Shown in pieces: positions 1-9,845 of a DNA stretch of 64,000 bases. The DNA is taken from positions 1 to 64,000 of the forward strand of contig JBBPSI010000113.1 of assembly GCA_038093515.1 (NCBI GenBank), given 5' to 3'. The position numbers and the translations under genes were made by a program. A model generated the notes under the pieces. That model saw nothing but the letters and a program-made list of their open reading frames with translations, was not told the origin of the DNA and ran no database searches. Position 1 is the first letter of the stretch; each line of letters begins with the position of its first letter. The stretch is from Butyriboletus loyo. Its lineage: Eukaryota > Basidiomycota > Agaricomycetes > Boletales > Boletaceae.

Positions 1-397
1 GGCAAGGATTATAGAGTATAGCAAAGTACCTTAGTCCCTCAACTGTTTCCAGCAAACAAGACAAGTGGTTAAAGCTAAGGGAACTTAGCCACAAGCCTTT
101 ATATATTGTACAGAATGGTGCACAGACCAAGCTGTGCATGTGATAAACTACTATACATGGTTAGACTAAGAAGCTAACAGTGATCAGAAAAAGAGAAGTA
201 ATGGAGATTAAGTACATGAGGTATGATGTCATAGTCTAGACTTGATGATGTCATGGGCCAGTCTGGACCATTATGTCATAGGCTCTGTCTAGATTCTGAT
301 CACATGTACTGTCCCATGATCATGTGCACTGAGTCATGTGACCTTTGAAAGTGAAAGGTAAAGTCCAAAAGCATGGAAATAATATAGTATTATAACA
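1..397 (-). mobile_element. LTR of family D, left end cut by window
   Basis: Reverse-oriented copy of the LTR family found at 1012-1516, 3339-3881, 19355-19837, 25423-25913, 36816-37293 and 62561-62856. It ends with ..tataaca at 397, next to Tc1 transposase sequence. It carries the family's TATA-like block (tttatatattgtacag near 100-115) and the shared cacgtgatc/ggtcacgtg-like motif. The left boundary and one target-site copy lie outside the window, so solo LTR versus full element cannot be decided. Confidence 0.85.
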
Positions 398-823
398 ATA
401 CCTCTGCAACATCAGAGAATCACCTCCAAACTTCAAGGTTTCCTCTACCAGCCTATCACTCAAGCCCTCCCCAGCCTTCTTCCACACCCACTTTCTTCCA
501 TATGATCCCAATCTATTGATTTTAGTCTCATCTGACCTTACCACCCTTTTCCAATAATCTACAGTCCAATCTTTATGGGAAATAGTAAAGTTCAGTCTCT
601 CCTTTCTATGATGTACTTGCAGAAGAGGCCTTTTTCTCTTCACCACAGCCTTCATTCCAGCCTGAGACAAGTGACAATGAACTGTTTAGTAGATAGAGGT
701 TCATTGATGATATTCTTGATGATCCTAATAACTTGGACAGCAGTTTCAGCCTTCCTGGATATGATCAGATATATAGCATGACATATATGTATTAGCTGGA
801 GAGAGCTTGGAAGGGCAACCACC

Positions 824-1776
824 TGTTACAATTTCCTACACTTTTTTCCTTCATTTCCTATGGACTACCATTCACCCCTAGGGCATGCCTCCTATTCCCT
901 GAATGGCTTAACCATTCCACTTTGTCATCATGTTCTCATTTGGACATTGTTTCTTTCATACTCCAGAATCTTCTAGAGTATTCTTTCCACTTTAGTCTCT
1001 TTGACTCATCTTGTTACGAGACAACGATGTTATCAAGTCACACGAAGTTCCACTACTGTTGCAGTACTACACAAGTACTGGCGAGGTATAATGAGGATAG
1101 CTCAAATCTTAATCTCTCAACTGTTGCCAGCGAATAAGACAAGTGGTTAAAGCTAGGGAATCCTAGCCGCAACCACGAGCCCTTTTATATTGTACAAGGA
1201 CGCGCACAGACCATGCTGTGCGTGTGAGGAATTACTATACATGGATAGACTAAAGAAGAGAAGCGCAACGGTGATTAACCACACGAGGCGCGGGGATCAA
1301 AAAGAAGAGAAGTAAACGGAGATTAAATACATGTGTCGTGACATCATAGAGTCTAGGCCTGGTCTAGGCCATGACATCATATGCTTAGTCAGCAAGGGAT
1401 CACATGTAAGTTCCCACGATCACGTGCGCTATGTCACGTGACCTTTGAAAGTGAAAACGACTAAGTCCGAATTGAAAGTGTACGAAGTGTACGCATAAAA
1501 TGTTATGATTATAACACATCTTGACTCATACTGACTCTCAATGACTCATGCAACCTGATCGGGCCCTGGTCCATGCCCTGATCCCCATAGTATAAATACA
1601 GTACCATATATTAGTAGTTCCCTATCTAGTTCTACACAATATACTTGCTAGCAGCTAGTATCATTCCAGACTCTTAGTGCCAGCACTAAGACATAGTCTG
1701 AGATCTCGCTTCACAGAGTCTTATGGCCACTCAAGAGTGCCACCTGAAGCTAGATGTTAGTGCTTCTAGTGTAATA
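824..1776 (+). mobile_element. Solo LTR, N-type, with 5-bp TSD ccacc
   Basis: Starts tgttacaatt and ends gtgtaata (terminal CA mutated), flanked by ccacc at 819-823 and 1777-1781. Without the nested LTR D (1012-1516 plus one target copy) it is about 443 bp, matching the 445-bp 3' LTR of element N at 40245-40689. It holds a TATA-like box (tataaat near 1591) and the paired cagact/agtctg hairpin seen in A/B LTRs. It is inserted in the transposase gene of the Tc1-like element. Confidence 0.9.
1012..1516 (-). mobile_element. Solo LTR D nested in LTR N, TSD catct
   Basis: Runs from tgttacgaga to gattataaca, 505 bp, flanked by catct at 1007-1011 and 1517-1521. Removing the LTR and one catct restores continuity with the LTR at 40245-40689. 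This is the third level of nesting here: Tc1, then LTR N, then LTR D. Confidence 0.92.
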
Positions 1777-2288
1777 CCACCTAGAGACTTCTGGAGGGAG
1801 GAGTGATGTTTGGAGTGAAGTCTGGATATAGTACTGACATGGATACCAGAAGAGAGTGAAATTTGATTGGTAGATAGGCCAGAATCCAGTGAAGAGTGAA
1901 TGTGTTTGGTTTGAGTAGAGAATAGAGCTTCCATGATTACTGAAGATGTTGGGGGGTGAAGTACCAGCTCAGAGGTCTTCATATACAATATAGTCACATG
2001 ACATTGTTGATTTGCACAGTGGCTGTGCAGGATTTCAACAGAATCATGTGACTTTATACTTTTCTGAATGGCAGGAACAAAACTATTGCAATGAGTATGT
2101 CTGACCAAAATAGATGTATCTCAGCCAGAAATGGGAGATTACATAATATTATTGCACCATGTTAAAGCCAAGATGTAAGGGCATATACCCAAATATATTT
2201 ATGAGTTTATCAAATTTTCCTTCTGAGATATATCTGAATCTATCCAAATGTGCAAAACATTGCAATATTTTTGTCCCTCACTGTATAC

Positions 2289-2432
2289 AGTGGAAAAACC
2301 AGTTGAATGCATCTACTACTTCATTTCCCCACTTCACATTCTCAATTGAGGTGAGATAAAAGTTTTTGGCAACATGAATTCTGTGTAGGTCAATTGATGG
2401 TCCAGTTTGGCATTCTTGGAAGCTGAAAGCGA
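2289..2432. other. Short unassigned segment
   Basis: 144 bp between the Tc1 inverted repeat (with its TA) and a family-C LTR. On the minus strand it can be read as an open stretch of about 45 residues, but there is no recognisable domain. It may be remnant host or transposon coding sequence. Confidence 0.4.
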
Positions 2433-3132
2433 TGAATGATGCAAGACAGGACTGAGAGTGAAGAACCCTGCTATAGGAAGAACTCAATCCAATCAAAAGC
2501 AAAGAAATAAGAAAAGGGTGCAATATGATCGACCTCAAAGAGAAGTAAAGAGGAACTGAAGAGATGATCACCAGGGAAGGTCGTTTCCACTGATGTCTTT
2601 ACAGAAAACACAAAATTCTGGACTTCCTCTGCTGTGGAATGGACTGGAGAGGACATGGAAATGCGAGGGGATGGACAGAATCTGTTGGCTATGGCTTGAA
2701 GATCGAGGAACAAGGACAATGGGTAACTAGACAATTGCACAGAGGCAGGAGAGTCAAAAAGTAATATTTTAGGTCGTAGTTACAACATTTTTATAGTCTG
2801 GGCATTTCCCAAGACTTGAAACACTAAGGATAAGTGAAAACTAAGTAGAAACATCAAGGAAATCATTGACAGAATGTATATAATCATAGCAGTTGTCATA
2901 GAAGTCAATCAGATATAATAAGTATGAGATCAAATAGAAAAGAACCTATCTGTGAACACTTTCTGGACATATGGAATCTTGATGACCATGGAAATATTGG
3001 AATAGATCGGAACTTGATGAGGAAGAGGAAAGGAAGTGAAGAGAGTTGCAAAGTGATTGTTTGTGACACATGCGAGTGCTGAATTGCCAGGAGAAGGAGT
3101 GATTGTGACCTAGAGAATATGTGTTCTCTACA
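2433..3132 (-). mobile_element. LTR of Gypsy family C
   Basis: About 700 bp, running on the plus strand from tgaatgatgc to gttctctaca, the reverse of the LTR at 44058-44763. It contains the TATA-like stretch (ctataaaaa on the minus strand near 2800). No matching 5-bp flanks are visible. It lies directly upstream of host-like gene copy 1, and exactly the same LTR/gene junction occurs at gene copy 2 (28849/28850), so the pair seems to have been duplicated as a unit. Confidence 0.85.
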
Positions 3133-3338
3133 TCTGCAGGAGTCTTTGATTCTGACCATCCTCAGTCAGTCACATGATTCTGATGCAAGTGGGGTGGCAA
3201 CACATGTGCAAACAAAAACTTGCTGATTGTTGACTGTCCATGCTTTCCTTCCTTTCTTCCATATACCACTCCATCCATCTGTCCATCTCATCTTTTCTTC
3301 ATCATGTCTTTCCGCCTTGATGACCTCCTTGCAGCATC

Positions 3339-3881
3339 TGTTATAATCATAACATTTATTCGTACACTTTGAACTTTGGACTTAGTTGTTTCGTTCCAAT
3401 TTCACTTTCAAAGGTCACGTGACATAGTGCACGTGATCGTGGGAACTTACATGTGATCCCCTGCTGACTAAGCATATGATGTCATGGCCTAGACCAAGCC
3501 TAGACTCTATGACGTCACGACACATGTATTTAATCTCCGTTTGCTTCTCTTCCTTTTGATCCCCACGCCTCATGTGGTTAATTACCGTTGCGCTTCTCTT
3601 CTTTATGATTCCCGTTGACCCTGTAGTCTAGCCATGTATAGTAGTTCCTCTCACGCACAGCTTGGTCTGTGTGCATATCTGTACAATATATAAAGGCTTG
3701 TGGTTAGACTAGGATTCCCTAGTTTTAACCACTTGTCTATTCGCTGGCAACAGTTGAGGATTAAGTTGAAGCTCCAGAATCACTCCTGCCAGGTCTTTGT
3801 GTAGACCTGCAACTGTCGTATAGGACCGCTTGTGGCAACGGTATTCGCACTAGCATTCGACTGTGTGTTGCTTGCACAACA
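3339..3881 (+). mobile_element. Solo LTR D in exon 1 of gene copy 1, TSD gcatc
   Basis: Starts tgttataatc, ends gcacaaca, 543 bp, flanked by gcatc at 3334-3338 and 3882-3886. Excision in silico joins GCAGCATC to CCAAGG exactly as in gene copy 2. It carries a TATA-type box (tatataaag near 3690) in plus orientation, so it could drive antisense or sense read-through of the gene fragment. Confidence 0.93.
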
Positions 3882-4298
3882 GCATCCCAAGGCCTGAAGG
3901 TGGAGGATCTGAGAGTGATCACACAAGAACAGATCACAGCAGTGGTGGAAGCAGTGGACACAGCAGCATGCATATGTCTGGATGACAATGATGATCTGCA
4001 GGAGGAGCAGGACTTCTGATTGCTGGAATGGGATTGGGTAATGGTAAGTAACTTCATCTTGTTTTCTGTTACGGTAGTGGTATACTTTTTCTCTCCACTA
4101 CCACTTGGACTATTACGTTCACCTAGCCTTTTGCTAGTTCCTTTTGAATGGTACTAACCGTTCCAGCTTAGTCATCACTTCCCGTGCATGGACGTGCTTT
4201 CTTTCATACTCCAGAACCTTCTAGAGTACTCCTTCCTCGTTTGTACTTTCACTCTTGTGACCCGATTAGGAGCATGGTCTGTGCACAGACCTCAGTAG

Positions 4299-4341
4299 TA
4301 TAAAGACTCGGTCTTTACACCCATGTACTTTATCTAGTTCT
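4299..4341 (+). promoter_or_regulatory. LTR promoter and self-primer sequence, element A
   Basis: tataaag at 4299-4305 is followed about 27 nt later by atctagttct (4332-4341). The latter is the exact complement of the putative primer-binding site at 4496-4505. The TATA-to-motif distance fits a transcript whose first bases form the primer. The start site itself is inferred. Confidence 0.6.
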
Positions 4342-4373
4342 ATGCAGATACCTGCTAGCAATTAGTTCCCTTC

Positions 4374-4407
4374 CAGACTCTTAGTGTGTGCACTAAGACA
4401 TAGTCTG
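4374..4407 (+). other. Conserved leader stem-loop in the LTR
   Basis: Outer stem CAGACT (4374-4379) pairs with AGTCTG (4402-4407); inner stem CTTAGTG (4380-4386) pairs with CACTAAG (4391-4397) around a 4-nt loop. The same two-stem arrangement occurs in the LTRs of B, E and N and at 824-1776, although surrounding sequence has diverged. It lies between the predicted RNA start and the primer site, so it may act in priming, packaging or translation. Confidence 0.6.
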
Positions 4408-4495
4408 AGATCCAGCTCAGAAACGCTTCACGAGTCCTGCGGCTACTCCAGAGTGCCGCCTCGCTGTTCTAGTTGTTAGCGCCCAGCGTAACAAA

Positions 4496-4505
4496 AGAAC
4501 TAGAT
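4496..4505 (+). promoter_or_regulatory. Putative self-priming primer-binding site, element A
   Basis: agaactagat, 2 nt after the LTR end, is complementary over 10 nt to 4332-4341 in the LTR leader. It does not start with the tgg usual for tRNA-primed elements. The same sequence follows the 5' LTR in B (7940-7949) and F. Confidence 0.65.
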
Positions 4506-4535
4506 CTTCACCTCGCTTCTGCTTCTCAGCAGTAA

Positions 4536-5868
4536 AGCCGCCCTCCCCTCTTGCCCACCATTACCACCCCACGATCAAGATGCGTCGGTCGCTCCTTCCG
4601 CATTCCCTCTCCTGAACCGGAACCTATCGTTGTCGACAACCCGTCACTGCCACGCTCTCCCGCCCAGCCAGACCCTCAACCCCAGTCTGACCCTGAACCC
4701 TCTTACCAACCCGAACCCTCTTACCAACCCGAGGACCAGGGTCTAGGGCAAGGATCTGAACAAGAGCCTAATGACGACGACTATAGCAGCGACTACCTTG
4801 ATCGCACCCCCCACGTCTCTCGCTCCCCATCCCCGCCATATTATCCTCCCGCATTCCCTGTCGCAGACAACGACGACGACGACATGTCTGACAAGAAAAA
4901 CATCGTCCCCAAGGACTTCTCTGGCCTCAACGAGGATGCCTCCCGATGGCTCCTCGCCATGCGCACCTACTTCGACGCCAACCAGACGTCCTTCCCCGAC
5001 GACAAATCAAAGATCAACGCCCTCCTCATGAAAATGAGTGAAGGAAAAGGAAAGACATTCTCCGAAGGCTGGATGGGCCTTCTCCTAGACGGACACCCCA
5101 CAGCACAGCAGAAAGAGTTTAAAATGGTCTGCGAGGACTTCCAAAGAGTCTTCCATCCCTTTGACGTAGGAGAAAGTGCCAGAATTGACCTGGGGAACCT
5201 CACCCAGAACAAAGCCAACCGCAAGGACGGCTACGACACCTATGTCACGGAGTTCCAACTCCTCGCAGCCAAGTCTGGGATCACTGATGAGAAGGCCCTC
5301 ATTGAATGGTTCATTTGCGGTCTCGACCCCCGCCTCGCCGAATCTGTCCTCTCATGGGAGAAACCCCCCACCACACTCGCTGGATGGGCTGAGAAGACCT
5401 CCGCCTTCCATGCCCAGCACAAATGTATTGACGACCTCCGCACAGGGAAGCGCTACATCCCCACGTTCTCCTCCTCATCCAAACCCTCTCCCCACCGAAA
5501 AGACCCCAACGCCATGGACGTTGACGCAGTCCGACTTACTCCCGTACAACGCGCGGAGTACATGAAACAGAACAAGTGTTTCATATGCCACCAAGTCGGA
5601 TGTCGCTCCACTAACCACCCTCACCCCCCTCGCAATGGACAGAACTCCCAAGGACCACCTCCTCGCCCTCCTCGCAACCCTCAGCGTGCACACGCTGCCG
5701 TCGTCACACCCCCCGAACCAAAGCCCTCCCCACTCGTCGACTACCTGTCTGAGAAGGTCGAGGCACCCAGCAAAAGATGTCCTGAAATGTCTCAAAGCAT
5801 GTTTCAGATGAAGAAAGGCTGGCTCCAGCCAGCAACTGCAGTGACTGGCTGCATTTTTAGAAGAGAGG
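4536..5868 (+). pseudogene. gag: Gag of element A
   Basis: The frame is open from the codon after TAA at 4533-4535. It encodes a Pro/Glu/Asp-rich N-terminal region (about 110 residues), then MSDKKN.. (first in-frame ATG at 4884), a capsid-like helical domain rich in Trp/Phe (SRWLLAMRTYF, SEGWMG, YVTEFQLLA, IEWFICGLDPRL), and a small Cys/His cluster (CFICHQ..C..H, about 5571-5615). Gag forms the capsid-like particle. The frame is lost near 5750, where sequence found in B and F is missing. No ATG precedes 4884 in frame, yet the upstream region is conserved as protein with B and F. Confidence 0.85.
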
Positions 5869-6312
5869 GAAGTTTCGATGTCTTCACCTCTCCATGTAAT
5901 CGCCCCTGTAGTTCTATCAAATCCCCATGTGCAATCCATTCGAGTTCCAGTATCACTTTTCGCGCATGAAGGGGGACAAATCGTCGACACATTCGCCCTG
6001 GTGGACAGTGGCGCAAGCGGATGCTTCATAGATCATGATCTAGTGAAGCGAAAGAAACTGCCGATGGAACGGCTACCCAAACCACTCAGTGCCCAGAACG
6101 TGGACAGGTCAAACAACCAAGGAGGAGTCATACGACACAAGGTCACCATCTCCATCAGGATAGGAGAAACCAAGGAGGAACAGAGTTTCCTGGTCCTCAA
6201 CATTGGAAAAGAAAACATGATCCTAGGGCTACCATGGTTAAGAAAAGCTAACCCGGTAATAGATTGGGCCACTGGCCACATCGATCTCCCAGATCAAATC
6301 AAGAAGCCCTGA
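5848..6312 (+). pseudogene. Protease domain of element A
   Basis: Retropepsin-like aspartic protease: FALVDSGASGCFI has the catalytic D-S-G-A signature, and ENMILGLPWL is the typical second conserved block before the flap end. It would cleave Gag and Gag-Pol precursors. It ends at an in-frame TGA (6310-6312); the same frame continues into the RT region beyond it. F has the same TGA at the same position. Confidence 0.85.
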
Positions 6313-7510
6313 CACGACTCCCCTCAGGCAATTGCGCAGCACTACCTCATACAGTACCTGGACTTGGACCCAGACTCCAAGATCGCCAAGCTCTGGAAGA
6401 AGCGAGTAGACGCTTCAGCAAGGGAAGCTTACCCTGTCAGAAAAGCAACCATCGCCACCAAGATCGCCTCCCAAGTCGTCAAGGAGAAAGCAGTTCTCCC
6501 AACCCTGTTTGCTGCCTTTGCGGACATTTTTGACAAAAAAAACACTGAGGAGTTACCTCCGTCCAGGTCTTTCGACCACGCCATTGACTTAGACAAAGAC
6601 TTTGTACCCAAAGTCGCCAAAGTCTACCCCTTGAACCCGAAAGAGTCTGAGGTGTGCAAGGCCTTCGTTGAGGAACACCTCAAGTCAGGAAAAATCACCC
6701 TGTCCAAGTCTCCGCAGGCGGCCCCCTTCTTCTTCATGTCCAAGAAGGATGGCTCGTTACACCCCTGCCAGGACTACCGATACCTGAACTCACACACTGT
6801 CAAAAACGCCTATCCTCTCCCCCTCATTTCCGACCTTGTCGACCATCTCAAAGGGTCAAAAATCTTCACAAAGATGGATATCCGCTGGGGATACAACAAT
6901 GTCCTCATTAAACCAAATGACCGCTGGAAAGCAGCCTTCATCACTCCCCAAGGGCTATTCGAACCCACTGTGATGTTTTTCGGGCTTTGGAACTTCCCTG
7001 TGACATTCCAGGCACTGATGGATCGCATCTTCGGTGACCTCATGGCAGAAGGATGGTTGATCATTTACATGGACGACCTTCTCATCCATTCAGCCACCAC
7101 AGCAGAACACGAGGCTCGAATGATACACATCCTCGAAAGGCTTCAGGAACACAAACTCTTCCTCAAGCTGGAGAAATGTTCGTTCGATGCCGAGGAAGTG
7201 GAATACCTCGGTATGATGGTTCGAGAAGGACAGGTCAAAATGGACCCAACCAAATTGAAAGCCATTTGCGAATGGAACCCCCCAACTTCGGTGAAGGCAG
7301 TCAGGTCCTTCATCAGGTTTTGCAATTTCTATCACAGATTTATCCAGGACTTCTCCCATATTGCGAAACCCCTACACAACCTCACAAAGAAGAACTCTCC
7401 ATGGGCATGGACCCTGGCTTGCGAACAAGCATTCCAAGCAATCAAGCAGTCGTTCCTAAGGCAGCCCGTCCTCTCAATGCCCAATGTCACGAAGCCATTC
7501 GCTGTCATGA
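6313..7510 (+). pseudogene. pol: Reverse transcriptase of element A, left part of split pol
   Basis: Standard Ty3 RT blocks are visible: [49 protein letters not shown], the catalytic YMDDLL near 7068-7085, and EVEYLGMMV. After the thumb region the frame runs into the start of RNase H (..MPNVTKPFAVM), where element B is inserted at 7510/7511. The reading frame resumes with TDA.. at 14371. No internal stop appears in the RT core, so the domain is close to intact. Confidence 0.92.
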
Positions 7511-7937
7511 TGTTACAGTAGTGGTTTACTTTTTCTCTCCATTACCATTGGGACTACTACGTTCACCTAGCCTTTTGCTAGTTTCCTTTGAACGGTAACA
7601 ACCGTTCAGCTTAGTCATCAGTTCTCGCGCACGGACACGTTTTCCTTCATACTCTGGAACATTCTAGAGTATCTTTTCTTCATTTGTACTTTCGCTCTCG
7701 CGACTCGATTAGGGAGCATGGTCTGTGCGCAGACCCCAGTAGTATAAAGACTTTGTCTTTACACCCATGTACACTATCTAGTTCTATGCAGTCACCTGCT
7801 AGCAATTAGTTCCTTTCCAGACTCTTAGTGTGCACACTAAGACATAGTCTGAGACCCAGCTCGAGAATCATCTCAGAGTCCTGAGACTACTCCAGAGTGC
7901 CTCCTCGCTGTTCTGATTGTTAGCGCCCAGCGTAACA
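7511..7937 (+). repeat. 5' LTR of element B
   Basis: tgttacagta..gcgtaaca, 427 bp, with tataaag at 7743-7749, primer motif atctagttct at 7776-7785 and the conserved hairpin near 7817-7852. Confidence 0.95.
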
Positions 7938-7939
7938 AA

Positions 7940-7949
7940 AGAACTAGAT
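7940..7949 (+). promoter_or_regulatory. Putative self-priming primer-binding site, element B
   Basis: agaactagat, 2 nt after the LTR, complementary to 7776-7785, exactly as in element A. Confidence 0.65.
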
Positions 7950-7979
7950 CTTCACCTCGCTTCTGCTTCTCAGCAGTAA

Positions 7980-9322
7980 AGCTGCCCTCCCCTCTTGCCC
8001 AACATTTCCATCCCACAATCAAGATGCGTCGGTCGTTCTTTCCGCATTCCCTCTCCCGAACTGGAACCCATCGTCATTGACAACCCATTGCCACCACACT
8101 CTCCCACCCAACCAGACCCTCAGCCCCAGTTTGACCCTCTGCCCCAGTCAGACCCCGAACCCTCTTATCAACCTGAGGACCAGGGTCTAGGGCAGGAATC
8201 TGAACCAGCACCCAGCGACGACGATTACCACAGCGACTGGCTTGACAGAACCCCCCACGTCTCCCGCTCTCCATCCCCACCGTATTACCCTCCCGCAGCC
8301 TTCCCAGATGACAACAACAACAACGATATGTCTGACAAAAAGAATATTGTCCCTAAAGACTTCTCCGGCTTGAACGAAGATGCCTCGCGATGGCTCCTCG
8401 CCATGCACACGTACTTCAACGCCAACCAAGCAGCCTTCCCTGATGACCAGTCAAAGGTCAATGCCCTTCTCATGAAAATGAGCGAAGGGAAAGGAAAAAC
8501 GTTTTCAGAAGGCTGGATGGCCCTTCTCTTAGACGGACACCCCACCGAGCAACAAAAAGAGTTCTCAACGGTTTGTGAGGACTTTCACAGGGTCTTCCAC
8601 CCCTTCGACGTAGGCGAAAGTGCCAGAATTGACCTGGGGAACCTCACCCAGAACAAAGCCAACCGAAAAGACGGGTATGACACCTACGTCACAGAGTTCC
8701 AACTCCTCGCCGCCAAGTCAGGGATCTCCGATGAGAAAGCGCTCATTGAATGGTTCATTCATGGTCTCGACCCCCGCCTCGCCGAGTCCGTCCTCTCTTG
8801 CGAGAAACCCCCCACCACGCTCGCCGGTTGGGCCGAAAAGACTTCCGCCTTCCATGCGCAACACAAGCGCATCGACGACCTCCGTGCAGGGAAGCGCTAC
8901 ATTCCCACCTTCTCTTCCTCTTCCAAGCCCTCGTCCAACAGAAGGGACCCCAATGCCATGGACGTCGACGCCGTCCGACTTACTCCAGTACAACGAGCAG
9001 AGTACATGAAGCAGAACAAATGCTTCATTTGCCACCAAGTCGGCTGTCGTTCAACCAACCATCCTCGCCCCCCTCGTAATGGGCAGAACTCCCGAGGACT
9101 GCCCTCCCGTTCTCCTCGCAACCCTCAGCGTGCATGCGCCGCAGTCATCACCCCCCCGAACCAAAGCCCTCCCCACTCGTTGACTACTTGTCTGAGTTAA
9201 AGGGTCAAGGCACCCAACAGGAAGATGTCTTGAACGCCCTCAAGGCATGCTTCAACGAGAATGAAGAAAGGCTGCCCGTTGCAGCAACAAAGGTGGCCGA
9301 AGAATGGCCGAAGGATTTTTAA
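7980..9322 (+). pseudogene. gag: Gag of element B
   Basis: Same domain order as A's Gag: Pro-rich acidic N-terminal extension without an upstream AUG, first in-frame ATG at 8328 (MSDKKNIV), capsid-like domain, Cys/His cluster (CFICHQVGC..H near 9020-9060), then a C-terminal tail ending ..EEWPKDF and TAA at 9320-9322. A C-homopolymer (7 Cs near 9150) shifts the frame before the tail, which is then read in another frame from about 9134. The Gag stop is in the context GAT-TTT-TAA; the protease frame lies at -1 relative to it. Confidence 0.85.
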
Positions 9323-9660
9323 AAGAGAGGGAAGTTTCGACGTCTTCGCCTCTCCATGTAATCGCCCCTCTAGTACTGTCAAACCCCAATGTGCAATCAA
9401 TTCGAATTCCTGTGTCATTATTCGCGCACGAAGGGGGTCAAATCGTCGACACATTTGCCCTGGTGGACAGTGGCGCAAGCGGATGCTTTATAGATCGAGA
9501 TCTAGTAAAGCGAAAGAAACTGCTGATGGAATGGCTACCCAAACCACTTAGTGCCCAAAACGTGGACAGGTCAAATAATCAAGGAGGAGTCATCAGACAC
9601 AAAGTCACCCTCTCCATCAGAGTTGGAGAAACCAGTTTCCTGGTCCTCAATATTATTGCT
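9304..9660 (+). pseudogene. Protease domain of element B, truncated
   Basis: Starts in the -1 frame overlapping the Gag stop (..GFLKEREVS..) and contains the catalytic FALVDSGASGCFI motif. After SFLVLNI the sequence jumps to IIAQWYLVHYLDLDPDSK, so the second conserved block and the stretch equivalent to A's 6200-6330 are deleted. The element cannot make a complete protease. Confidence 0.85.
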
Positions 9661-9845
9661 CAATGGTACCTAGTACACTACCTTGACTTGGACCCAGACT
9701 CCAAGCAGTTCTCCCAGCCCCGTTCGCCACCTTTGCAGATGTTTTCAACAAAAAGAACACCAAAGAGCTGCCCCCATCTAGGTCGTTCGACCATGCCATT
9801 GACCTTGACAAGGACTTCGTTCCAAAAGTTGCCAAGGTCTACCCC

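Larger units (their letters stand above)
398..2288 (-). pseudogene. Tc1/mariner-like element (family K), interrupted
   Basis: Reading the minus strand, the element starts at its terminal inverted repeat (cagtgaggga.. ending at 2288, next to a TA), then encodes the N-terminal helix-turn-helix part of a Tc1-like transposase (about 2000-1782, starting MEALFSTQTKH). It is split by an LTR at 824-1776 and resumes at 823 with the rest of the DNA-binding domain and the start of the DDE domain, including the SDETKI motif that holds the first catalytic Asp. The coding sequence stops in LTR D at 397, so the second Asp and the Glu are missing. Several stops and frame changes lie between 823 and 660. The 5' end matches 40986-41527 closely. 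Confidence 0.85.
4067..4493 (+). repeat. 5' LTR of element A
   Basis: tgttacggta..gcgtaaca, 427 bp. A TATA-type box (tataaag) lies at 4299-4305, and the likely RNA start region (atctagttct, 4332-4341) about 30 nt downstream. A stem-loop (4374-4407) follows. Confidence 0.95.

Noticed and set aside
4551..4553. TTG as start codon of Gag
   Set aside because: F has TCG at this position, so TTG is not conserved even though the downstream reading frame is.
5475..6029. Antisense open frame of 184 codons opposite Gag/protease of A
   Set aside because: Shadow of the Gag frame; not kept in B or F.
7511..7937. A, B and C Gypsy copies as one tandem array
   Set aside because: TSDs and frame continuity show nesting of B in A; family C is a different lineage with another primer site and no chromodomain.
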